From Streptomyces camponoticapitis (GTDB lineage: Bacteria > Actinomycetota > Actinomycetes > Streptomycetales > Streptomycetaceae): a stretch of 40,456 bases of DNA. Shown piece after piece: positions 8,879 through 15,831 of the stretch (position 1 is the stretch's first letter; each line of letters starts with the position of its first letter). The notes under the pieces are model-generated. The model saw only the letters and a program-made list of their open reading frames with translations, did not search any database and had not been told where the DNA came from. Both the position numbers and the translations under genes were made by a program. Location of the stretch: assembly GCF_014646115.1 (NCBI RefSeq), contig NZ_BMMV01000014.1, positions 1 to 40,456 on the forward strand, read 5' to 3'.

Positions 8879-8884
8879 ACTGTA
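8879..8884 (-). promoter_or_regulatory. Putative -10 box for a leaderless NUDIX transcript
   Basis: TACAGT fits the Streptomyces TANNNT -10 consensus and ends 6 nt before the GTG start at 8872, which places the transcription start on or next to the start codon. There is no Shine-Dalgarno sequence between the two. No clear -35 element was found. Confidence 0.4.
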
Positions 8885-8932
8885 GCCGATGAGACTTTCC
8901 CGCGGGCCGGGGAACTGATAGACGGTGTGCCC

Positions 8933-9793
8933 ATGACACGACTCGCTTCCACACTCCGCGCGTTGGCTGCCGCCGCGGCCGCCCTGCTCGCTGTGACCGC
9001 CGGGGCTCCGGGGGCCTCCGGGGCGACCGGGACGTCCGAAACCGCCGGGTCCTCCGGGCCGTCCACGTCCACCGGGCCGTTCTCACCCACGGCGCCCCAG
9101 GAGTTCGTCGTACTGCGGACCGTGGCGCCGACGATCCTCCATGACATCCGTTACATCACGCCGCACAACTTCATGGGCGAGCCGGTCGACGGCTACGAGC
9201 AGCCGCTCTGCGTCCTCACACGCCCGGCCGCGGAGGCGCTCCGGCGGGCGCAGTGGACACTGCTGCGCCAGGGCTACTCCCTGAAGGTCTACGACTGCTA
9301 CCGCCCGCAGCGCGCGGTCGACCACTTCGTCCGCTGGGCGAAGGACCTGGCGGACGAGAGGATGAAGGCGGAGTTCTATCCACGAGTCGACAAGTCGAGG
9401 TTGTTCACCGACGGTTACATCGCCGAGAAGTCCGGGCACAGCCGCGGCAGTACGGTCGATCTGACGATCGTAAAGCTGCCGGCCGAGCCGACCGGGCCGT
9501 ATGTGCCGGGCGAGAAGCTGGTCCCCTGCTACGCGCCGCAGGGTGAGCGCTTCCGCGACAACTCCGTGGACATGGGCACCGGTTACGACTGCTTCGACAC
9601 GCTCTCGCACACCGACGACCCCCGCGTCCAGGGTGAGCAGCGCGCGAACCGGCAGCTGCTCAAGACCACACTCGCCGACGTCGGATTCACCAACCTCCCC
9701 GAGGAGTGGTGGCACTTCACCCACAAGCCCGAGCTCTTCCCGGACACCTACTTCGACTTCCCGGTGTCCTGGCGCTCGGTCATCGGGCACTGA
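8933..9793 (+). CDS. Secreted VanX-type D-alanyl-D-alanine dipeptidase (M15D)
   Basis: This 286-aa protein starts with a Sec-type signal peptide (MTRLASTLRALAAAAAALLA, cleavage near residue 30) and a Ser/Thr/Gly-rich linker to about residue 55. The catalytic domain has the zinc ligands and catalytic residues of VanX: His169 and Asp176 in SGHSRGSTVDLT, and Glu258 and His261 in EEWWHF. YRPQRAV carries the substrate-binding arginine (Arg124). The family cleaves D-Ala-D-Ala. True VanX resistance enzymes are cytosolic, whereas this one is exported, so cell-wall fragment recycling or turnover is more likely than vancomycin resistance. No vanH, vanA or vanRS gene is nearby. The start at 8933 is chosen by the signal peptide, and its ribosome binding site is weak. 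Confidence 0.88.
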   Translation: MTRLASTLRALAAAAAALLAVTAGAPGASGATGTSETAGSSGPSTSTGPFSPTAPQEFVVLRTVAPTILHDIRYITPHNFMGEPVDGYEQPLCVLTRPAAEALRRAQWTLLRQGYSLKVYDCYRPQRAVDHFVRWAKDLADERMKAEFYPRVDKSRLFTDGYIAEKSGHSRGSTVDLTIVKLPAEPTGPYVPGEKLVPCYAPQGERFRDNSVDMGTGYDCFDTLSHTDDPRVQGEQRANRQLLKTTLADVGFTNLPEEWWHFTHKPELFPDTYFDFPVSWRSVIGH

Positions 9794-9928
9794 CGCGGGA
9801 GACGATCAGCGGATGAACGGCCGGCCGGGACCACCCCCGTGGGCTCCGGCCGACCCTTCACCCCTATCGGACGCGGCGCGCCCGTTTTCGGTTCTCTCCT
9901 GCCCGTTTCCCCTTCCCCGCGGACCCGT

Positions 9929-9934
9929 TACGGT
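9929..9934 (+). promoter_or_regulatory. Putative -10 box for a leaderless transcript of the Mpo1-like gene
   Basis: TACGGT fits TANNNT and ends 6 nt upstream of the ATG at 9941. No ribosome binding site lies between, which is the same layout as at the NUDIX gene. The -35 is weak (a TTTCCC 17 bp upstream). Confidence 0.35.
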
Positions 9935-9940
9935 GCCCGT

Positions 9941-10297
9941 ATGGCAACGGAGACAACGGCGACATACGAGTCGTACGAGGAATTCTGGCCCTACTACGTG
10001 GCGATGCACTCCCGCGCGGCCACCCGTTGGGTCCATCTCACGGGGACGCTGACCGGCCTCGCCGTGAGCGTCTACGGCCTGGCTCGCGGCCGGAAGCGGT
10101 ACGCGGCGGCGCTGCCGTTGATCGGCTACGGAACGGCCTGGCCCGCACATTTCTTCATCGAGAAGAACAATCCCGCGAGCTTCGGGCACCCCGCGTGGTC
10201 GCTGCGAGGCGACGTGCAGATGATCCGCATGATGCTGGCGGGGCGGGACGCGGAGCTGGCCGAGATCGCGGCGAAGTGGCTCGCCGAGAACCGCTGA
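9941..10297 (+). CDS. Mpo1-like (DUF962) small membrane protein
   Basis: This 118-aa protein matches the DUF962/Mpo1-like pattern: an N-terminal EEFWPYYVAMHSRAATRWVHLTGT block with spaced histidines, a central hydrophobic segment (LTGLAVSVYGLARG and AAALPLIGYGTAW), then HFFIEKNNPASFGHPAWSLRGD. In yeast the founding member Mpo1 is an iron-dependent dioxygenase acting on 2-hydroxy fatty acids in alpha-oxidation. For the short bacterial forms the role is not established. It probably sits in the membrane through one or two segments. It is a single gene, 147 nt after the dipeptidase, and converges with the conservon across a strong hairpin. The start appears leaderless. Confidence 0.82.
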   Translation: MATETTATYESYEEFWPYYVAMHSRAATRWVHLTGTLTGLAVSVYGLARGRKRYAAALPLIGYGTAWPAHFFIEKNNPASFGHPAWSLRGDVQMIRMMLAGRDAELAEIAAKWLAENR

Positions 10298-10324
10298 GGC
10301 GTTGAGCCGCTGAGCATGGGAACT

Positions 10325-10362
10325 CACGGCCCGTACCCCTGTCGGTGGGGGTACGGGCCGTG
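10325..10362. terminator. Perfect 15-bp hairpin between the Mpo1-like gene and the conservon
   Basis: Arms at 10325-10339 (CACGGCCCGTACCCC) and 10348-10362 are exact complements around an 8-nt loop. It lies in the 130-nt gap between two convergent stops (10297 and 10428) and can terminate both transcripts. Confidence 0.85.
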
Positions 10363-10427
10363 TCGGACCGGTGTCGCCGGCAGCGGCGGCGTCGGTGGTG
10401 GTGGTCGGTCGTCGGTCGTGGTGCCGG

Positions 10428-11036
10428 TCAGGTGGTGACCGCGGGTTCGCGCTGCTGCCGGGCGCGGATCATCGCGTGCTCCACGACCGCCACCAGGACG
10501 TCCTTGACGGACTCGCGGGTGCGCGCGTCGCACATCAGCAGCGGAACCTCCGGGTCGAGGTCGAGCGCCGTCCGGACCGTCTCGGCGGGGAAACGGATCG
10601 CGTCCTCGAAGCAGTTGACGGCCACGGCGAACGGGATGTCACGCCGCTCGAAGTAGTCGACCGCCGCGAAGGAGTCCTCCAGCCGCCGGGTGTCGGCCAG
10701 GACGACCGCGCCGAGCGCCCCCTGGGCCAACTCGTCCCAGAGGAACCAGAAGCGGTCCTGGCCCGGCGTACCGAAGAGATACAGCACCAGGTCGTCGCGG
10801 AGCGTGATGCGACCGAAGTCCATGGCGACCGTGGTGGTGGTCTTGCCCTCCACGCCCGCGACGTCGTCGACGGGCCGTCCCGCCTCCGTCAGTACTTCCT
10901 CGGTACGCAGCGGTTTGATCTCGCTCACCGCGCCCACGAGGGTGGTCTTGCCCACTCCGAAGCCGCCTGCCACCAGGATCTTCAGAGTCACCGGCTCGAT
11001 CGGCCGCTGTCCACGGCTAGAGCGCCCGAAGACCAT
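10428..11036 (-). CDS. cvnD: Conservon small GTPase (CvnD)
   Basis: This 202-aa Ras-like GTPase is of the conservon type (MglA-like), thought to cycle GTP at the membrane together with CvnA-C. The P-loop GGFGVGKTT is at residues 24-32. LFGTPGQDRFWFLWDEL is the G3-like region, and AVNCFED stands where the NKxD base-recognition motif is expected, as in other conservon GTPases. Its ATG at 11036 lies inside the end of cvnC (20-nt overlap), so translation is coupled. It is the last gene of the operon. Some conservons carry a cytochrome P450 gene (cvnE) after cvnD, but none is present here, since the strand changes after a hairpin. Which numbered S. coelicolor conservon it corresponds to is not determined. 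Confidence 0.93.
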   Translation of the reverse strand: MVFGRSSRGQRPIEPVTLKILVAGGFGVGKTTLVGAVSEIKPLRTEEVLTEAGRPVDDVAGVEGKTTTTVAMDFGRITLRDDLVLYLFGTPGQDRFWFLWDELAQGALGAVVLADTRRLEDSFAAVDYFERRDIPFAVAVNCFEDAIRFPAETVRTALDLDPEVPLLMCDARTRESVKDVLVAVVEHAMIRARQQREPAVTT

Positions 11037-11412
11037 TGATCACCTCGCGGAGAATGTTCACGTCCGGCAGCTCGGCCGGCGGAACGGGACGGGTTACGTG
11101 CACCAGTTCGCTCTCGACCAGGTCCCCTACGAAGACCCGCACCACCCCGACGGGGAGGTCGAGGCCCGCGGCGAGTTCCGCGATCGACTGGGGACTGGCT
11201 CTGCAGAGTTCGACTATCTCCACATGCTCCGGAGACAGGGTCCGGTCGCCGGCGGGGTCGCCGGCGGCGGACGCCGGAATGACGATGGCGATCAGATCGA
11301 GCCGGTGCCGGGTCGCGGTGCTGGTCCGGCCGCGTGTCATGGCGTACGGGCGCACCACTGGTCCGGCGTCGCCGTCGAACCAGTGCTTCGGATCATCGCC
11401 TGCTTGGCTCAT
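11017..11412 (-). CDS. cvnC: Conservon DUF742 protein (CvnC)
   Basis: This 131-aa protein has the DUF742 pattern: VVRPYAMTRGRT near the N-terminus, LSPEHVEIVELCRASPQSIAE in the middle, then a winged-helix-like LPVGVVRVFVGDLVESELVHV and the C-terminal ILREVINGLRAL. In conservons this subunit forms a complex with the roadblock protein and the GTPase. The start at 11412 is preferred over 11460 because GGTGAG lies about 9 nt upstream and it leaves a 10-nt gap after cvnB. The longer form would overlap cvnB with an unconserved extension. It overlaps cvnD by 20 nt. Confidence 0.92.
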   Translation of the reverse strand: MSQAGDDPKHWFDGDAGPVVRPYAMTRGRTSTATRHRLDLIAIVIPASAAGDPAGDRTLSPEHVEIVELCRASPQSIAELAAGLDLPVGVVRVFVGDLVESELVHVTRPVPPAELPDVNILREVINGLRAL

Positions 11413-11422
11413 GGCATTCAAC

Positions 11423-11869
11423 TCACCCTGTGGGGGGCTGTCCGGCGCGAGGCGCGGCACCGAGGTGGACCCCGACGCGCTTGACCATGAGCGTCATCTC
11501 GTATGCCACCTGGCCGACGTCGGAGTCGGAGTCGGCGAGCACGGCCAGGCAACTGCCGTCGCCCGCCGCCGTCACGAAGAGGAAGGCTTCGTCGAGTTCG
11601 ACGACGGTCTGGCGTACCTTGCCCGCCTCGAAGTGCCGGCCAACGCCCTTGGCGAGGCTGTGGAAGCCGGAGGCGACGGCGGCGAGATGCTCGCCGTCCT
11701 CGCGGGTGAGTTCCTTGGACGTTCCCGTGGCGAGGCCGTCCCCGGAGAGGACGATCGCCTTGCGTATGCTGCCGACCCGTTCCACCAGCTCGTCCAGGAG
11801 CCAGTTGAGGTCGCCCGGAACGGATCCGCGGCGTGTGGAATCAGATGCTGCGGCTTTCGGTGCGGTCAT
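11423..11869 (-). CDS. cvnB: Conservon roadblock/LC7 protein (CvnB)
   Basis: This 148-aa roadblock/LC7-fold protein contains LNWLLDELVERVGSIRKAIVLSGDGL followed by the hydrophobic strands of the fold (FLFVTAAGDGSCLAVLAD). In bacteria such proteins act as regulators or GTPase-activating partners of MglA-like GTPases, here CvnD. The ATG overlaps the cvnA stop by 4 nt (ATGA at 11866-11869), with a GGAAGGGG ribosome binding site upstream, so it is coupled to cvnA. Confidence 0.93.
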   Translation of the reverse strand: MTAPKAAASDSTRRGSVPGDLNWLLDELVERVGSIRKAIVLSGDGLATGTSKELTREDGEHLAAVASGFHSLAKGVGRHFEAGKVRQTVVELDEAFLFVTAAGDGSCLAVLADSDSDVGQVAYEMTLMVKRVGVHLGAAPRAGQPPTG

Positions 11870-14781
11870 CGACCGTCCCCTTCCGGTGTCGTTCCTGCTG
11901 TGTCGCCGGGGCCGTTGATGCCTTCGGTGGTGCCAGCGGTGTCTTCGGCGTTGTTCTGCTGGCGGCCACGCTGCCAGCCCCGTTGAAGGGAAGCCATTCG
12001 GTTGCGCACTTCCGCCGCGTCCCGCTCGTAGTCCCGTTCGGGGGCGTCGGCGGCCGGTGCCTCGGCGTCCTCCCGTACGGCGTCCCTGAGCTGGGGCGCG
12101 AGGCTGGCCTGCCGGACGCGCCGGGGCAGGCCGCCGAGCGGGGCGGGAGACCCGTTCTCGTCTGGCGTCACGGCGGCTCCGTCGGGTGTGGGCGTCACGA
12201 GGCGCGAGGCGGGAGCGGGCGCGCGGACGGGCGACGGTGGCGTGCCCGAGGGCTCGCTCGGCGACGGCTCGGCGGACGGGGCGGCGTTCGTGGAAGGAAC
12301 ACCGGCGGACCCCGCGTCAGTAGGAGGCGCGCCCGCGAAGCCGCTCGATGTGGGCTCGGACGCCGGGTGGGCGCCGCCCCTCTCGTCCAGGCGCCTGCCG
12401 TGGTCGGCCACCAGCTTCGGGGTCTTGCGGCTGCGGCGGGGCAGCTGCGCCGGGAAGTCACGCGGGACGGCGTCCTCGCGGTCGTCACGGCCAGGGGGAC
12501 CGTCCTGGTCGGCGGCCTGACGGTGCTGCTCGTGGAGCTCACCGACGCCGGCGCCGCGCGGTGGGCGCGGGCGGCCCGCCTCGTGCCCGCGGGCGTCCCG
12601 CAGGTGTTCACGGGCACGGAAGATGCCGCCGCGTTCGCTCTCGGTGTCGTCCAGGTCGCCGAGGTCACCGAGACCGTTGGGAACGTCGACGCGGGTGGCC
12701 TGCTCGTCGAACTCAGGCCCGGTGAGCGGTGGTTCGAGTTCGATGGGCCCGTCGAGCACGGAGCGGCTTCCGCTGAGTCCGGTGGGGACCTGCGAGAGCG
12801 AGGCGAGCCTGCCGTCGGAGCGGCCACGGCCCTTGTCCGGTCCGAGGTTCTGCCGGTCGAGCCGGAATCCGGTGCCCTGGGTCTCGGGCGCGTCGGTGAG
12901 CAGGGCGGCCGGCAGGAACACGATCGCGGTGGTGCCTCCGTACGGAGACGGCTGGAGCGAGACCCGTACGTTCTGCCGCTGGGCGAGCCGGCTGACGACG
13001 AAGAGACCGAGGCGGTCGGTGTCGGAGAGCTCGAACTCGGGCGTCTCCGCGAGCCGCAGATTCGCGTCGAGGAGCGCGTCGGAACTCATGCCGAGGCCGC
13101 GGTCGTGGATCTCCAGGGTGAAGCCGTTCGCGACGCGTTCGCCGTGGACCTGCACCGCCGTGTGCGGGGGTGAGAACACCGTCGCGTTTTCGAGGAGTTC
13201 GGCGACGAGGTGGGTGAGGTCCGCGACAGCCGGGCCGCCGACACCGATCCTCGGCAGCCGCCGGACCTCGACGCGCTCGTAGTCCTCGACCTCGGCGACC
13301 GCGGCCCGTACGACGTCCATGAGCTGGACCGGCTTGCGCCACTGGCGGGACGGCGCGGCTCCGGAGAGGATCACCAGGCCCTCGGCGTGACGCCGCATAC
13401 GGGTGGTGAGGTGGTCGAGGCGGAACAGGTCGGCGAGTTCGTCGGTGTCCTCGGTGCGGCGCTCCATGGCGTCGAGGAGGGTGAGCTGGCGGTGGAGCAG
13501 CACCTGGTTGCGGCGGGCGAGGTTGACGAACACCTCCGAGACGCCGTGCCTCAGCTCCGCCTGCTTCACGGCCGCTTCGACGGCCGCGCGCTGGAGGGTG
13601 TTGAGCGCCTGACCGACCTGGCCCAGCTCGTCGCGCTCGTACTCCAGTCGTGGCGCTTCCGTCTCGACGTCGACCTGCTCGCCCGCCGCGAGGCGGCGCA
13701 TGACGCTCGGCAGGCGGACGCCGGACACCTCGTGAGCCTCCTTACGGAGGCCGGAGAGGTCGCGGATGAGGCTGCGCCCGACGCGGACGGAGACGATCAG
13801 GGAGACCAGCAGCGCGAGGAAGCCGAGGACACCGGCGATTCCGGCCAGGATCAGGACGTTGAATCCGGCGGGCTCGACCCGGTCCTGGTAGCGCTCGTCG
13901 GCCGCCTCGCCCTCACGCTCAAGGCTCTGGAGAACGGGGTTGGACATCTCCTGCCAGCGGGCGGCGTCCACCGAGGCGGGATTCTTGCCCGCGCCCGCGG
14001 CGATGATCTGCTCCTCGGCCTCGCGGAGCGGCTGGGTGCCGGGGCCGCCCCAGTACTGCTCGAAGATCTCGCGCTCGGAGGCGGGCAGGACGTCGAGGTT
14101 GGTCTCGTAGAGCAGGGTGCGGTTGGCGACCAGGTCGGATATCAGCCGGACCTCTTCCGACGAGACACGACGGCTGATCAGCGCGGAGACGACCAGCGCG
14201 TCCTCACGGGAGAGCATCTCCTGGGCGCGGTCGACACCGACGAGAGCACGCGCCTGCTTGTCGAGCTCCACGTCCTCCAGGGCGTGCAGCGTGGACAGGA
14301 AGCTGTGGCAGGGGTCGACGAGCCTGTTGTAGAAGTCGAGCGCCTGGCCGCGGGTGACGGTGCTCTTCTCGACGGAGCGGCGGAGCGCGCCGAGGCCGTC
14401 GAGCGCGTCGGTGAGCGAGGTCAGCCGTGCGGAGGTGGCACCGCTCATCTGGTCGCGTACCGAGGGGTTCTCGGCGTTCGCCTTGATCTTCGTGACGGCC
14501 CTGTCGGTGGCCGCGCGCTGCCGGCGCAGCTCGGCGAGGGAGTCGGAGTTACGGGGGTCGGCGAGGTAGATGAGGGTCTGGCGGCGTTCCCGCTGGACCA
14601 CTCGGACCGTGTTCTCCACGGGGTCGCCGACCTTGTCGATGATGTAGGCGACGTCGAGGAGCTGGTTGGCCTCCCGGCCGGTGAGTGTGGTGGCGAATGC
14701 CCACAGGGCCGTGAGGGAGACGAGCGGCACAAGGAGCAACGCCACGATCTTCCGGCGGATGGACTTCCCGCGAAAGCGCAT
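11866..14781 (-). CDS. cvnA: Conservon sensor histidine kinase-like protein (CvnA)
   Basis: This 971-aa membrane protein starts the conservon operon. Transmembrane helix 1 spans residues 11-32 (KIVALLLVPLVSLTALWAFA). An extracellular nitrate/nitrite-sensing-type helical domain of about 270 residues follows, then helix 2 near residues 305-330 and a HAMP-like linker. The ATPase domain at about 525-640 has an N-box (VAELLENATVFSPP) and a G-box (HDRGLGM). No clear phosphoacceptor histidine box was seen, as is usual for conservon kinases. The last ~330 residues are Pro/Ala/Ser/Asp-rich and probably disordered. The start at 14781 is chosen because GGGGGAGG precedes it. An open frame continues to 15171 but is AT-richer and carries the promoter. 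It is likely regulated from a TAGGCT promoter near 14865. Confidence 0.93.
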   Translation of the reverse strand: MRFRGKSIRRKIVALLLVPLVSLTALWAFATTLTGREANQLLDVAYIIDKVGDPVENTVRVVQRERRQTLIYLADPRNSDSLAELRRQRAATDRAVTKIKANAENPSVRDQMSGATSARLTSLTDALDGLGALRRSVEKSTVTRGQALDFYNRLVDPCHSFLSTLHALEDVELDKQARALVGVDRAQEMLSREDALVVSALISRRVSSEEVRLISDLVANRTLLYETNLDVLPASEREIFEQYWGGPGTQPLREAEEQIIAAGAGKNPASVDAARWQEMSNPVLQSLEREGEAADERYQDRVEPAGFNVLILAGIAGVLGFLALLVSLIVSVRVGRSLIRDLSGLRKEAHEVSGVRLPSVMRRLAAGEQVDVETEAPRLEYERDELGQVGQALNTLQRAAVEAAVKQAELRHGVSEVFVNLARRNQVLLHRQLTLLDAMERRTEDTDELADLFRLDHLTTRMRRHAEGLVILSGAAPSRQWRKPVQLMDVVRAAVAEVEDYERVEVRRLPRIGVGGPAVADLTHLVAELLENATVFSPPHTAVQVHGERVANGFTLEIHDRGLGMSSDALLDANLRLAETPEFELSDTDRLGLFVVSRLAQRQNVRVSLQPSPYGGTTAIVFLPAALLTDAPETQGTGFRLDRQNLGPDKGRGRSDGRLASLSQVPTGLSGSRSVLDGPIELEPPLTGPEFDEQATRVDVPNGLGDLGDLDDTESERGGIFRAREHLRDARGHEAGRPRPPRGAGVGELHEQHRQAADQDGPPGRDDREDAVPRDFPAQLPRRSRKTPKLVADHGRRLDERGGAHPASEPTSSGFAGAPPTDAGSAGVPSTNAAPSAEPSPSEPSGTPPSPVRAPAPASRLVTPTPDGAAVTPDENGSPAPLGGLPRRVRQASLAPQLRDAVREDAEAPAADAPERDYERDAAEVRNRMASLQRGWQRGRQQNNAEDTAGTTEGINGPGDTAGTTPEGDGR

Positions 14782-15249
14782 GGCCTCCCCCAGCTCGACC
14801 TTCCACCCGATGCGGAAGGCGTCTTCGTCAGAACCGACAAACCTCGTCAACAAACGGCGTGAGCCTACTACTGCCACACCGACAACTCGAAGCCATGTCC
14901 GGTCGTTTTTCGGCCTCAGCCAGGCGAGTTGAGTACGAGTTGTCCCGGTATTCACGGAGATGACTTTCACCGCTGTGGCGCAGAGTACCTGGCGGCACGT
15001 CAGTTTTCGCAATCGATCAGATGGCCTGAAGTACCGGGGTGCGGGAATCTTCCGGATCTGTCGCTCGTCTATGTGTTTGGGTACTGACGTACGGAAGTAC
15101 CGGCTCAGGGCGGGGAATTCGGGGCGAGGGACGGGGCGGGCGGAGGGCGCTTCAGCGCTGTCCGCGCACATTCGGTGCCATGGTTCGCGTGAAGCGGCCG
15201 GGGCCGGGCAGTCACCCTGATGTCGGACAGTGGTGGGGAGTTACGGTCC
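14782..15249. promoter_or_regulatory. 468-nt divergent intergenic region of cvnA and a membrane protein gene
   Basis: This stretch holds no convincing gene. On the minus strand a TAGGCT -10 box (14862-14867) with TTCGAG 18 bp upstream would start cvnA transcription about 75 nt before its ATG. A 10-bp direct repeat GAAGTACCGG occurs at 15028-15037 and 15094-15103, 66 bp apart, close to the start of the rightward gene, and GTACTGACGTAC lies just before the second copy. These could be operator elements, but nothing in the sequence identifies a binding protein. The rightward promoter is not clear. Confidence 0.5.
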
Positions 15250-15741
15250 ATGAATACGAAGTCGGACACACGAACGGCGACGAAGGCGGCCAGAGAGGCG
15301 CCCGCGGAGACCGAGGTCGAGGTCGAGCTGCCGGCCCCGCGCGGCACGGGCCTCTCGGGGCGGCTCTGGGTGGAGGAGCCCGCGATACGGCGCCGGATGC
15401 CGGACCCGGTGAGGACGGCTGCGGTGCGGGCCGTGATCATCGCGTCCGTGACGCTGATCCAGGCGATGACGGCGTTCTTCTGTACGCTCGCGGGCTCGTG
15501 GCTGGCCTTCCCCATGGTGCTGAGCAGTGTGGGCAGCACGGTGGTGGCGACGTGGGGCGTGCTGGACGTATGGGTGACGCGCCAGGTGTGGAACCAGCGC
15601 AACGGTGTGGTGTCGGTGCCGAGCAGTACGGCGCGGCAGCTGCGCAGGGAGCGCCGCAGGGCCAGGCGGGCGGCGCGGGCCGCGGAGCGTGACGGCGGGC
15701 GGATACGACGCCGGGGCGCCGGCAGGCTCTCCGAAGCCTGA
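15250..15741 (+). CDS. Small hypothetical membrane protein, 163 aa
   Basis: I do not recognise the family. The N-terminal ~55 residues are charged and probably cytosolic. Two hydrophobic segments follow (AVRAVIIASVTLIQAMTAFF and LAFPMVLSSVGSTVVATWGV). A strongly basic tail (RQLRRERRRARRAARAAERD) then suggests both ends face the cytosol and the tail may contact nucleic acid or phospholipid. The start at 15250 has GGGGAG 9 nt upstream. The in-frame ATG at 15220 has none. It diverges from cvnA and converges with the SMC-like gene. It is not part of that operon, since it is on the opposite strand and a hairpin separates them. Confidence 0.78.
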   Translation: MNTKSDTRTATKAAREAPAETEVEVELPAPRGTGLSGRLWVEEPAIRRRMPDPVRTAAVRAVIIASVTLIQAMTAFFCTLAGSWLAFPMVLSSVGSTVVATWGVLDVWVTRQVWNQRNGVVSVPSSTARQLRRERRRARRAARAAERDGGRIRRRGAGRLSEA

Positions 15742-15779
15742 ACGCCCGCGCCCCGGCGGTCGTCGGGTGTCCTGGGTCC

Positions 15780-15827
15780 TGTCTTCGAAGTAGCGCCGTC
15801 CGCCCGCGGGGCGGGACTTCGAAGACA
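15780..15827. terminator. Hairpin terminator between the membrane protein gene and the SMC-like operon
   Basis: TGTCTTCGAAGT (15780-15791) and ACTTCGAAGACA (15816-15827) are exact inverted repeats around a GC-rich centre that itself contains CCGCCCGCGGGGCGG-type complementarity. The element sits between two convergent stops (15741 and 15832). Confidence 0.75.
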
Positions 15828-15831
15828 CGAC

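Noticed and set aside
8933..9793. Vancomycin resistance locus
   Set aside because: Only a VanX-like gene is present, with a signal peptide and no vanH, vanA, vanR or vanS neighbours.
14782..15171. N-terminal extension of CvnA to 15171
   Set aside because: The extension is AT-richer, contains a TAGGCT promoter element and lacks conserved features. The ATG at 14781 has a strong ribosome binding site before transmembrane helix 1.
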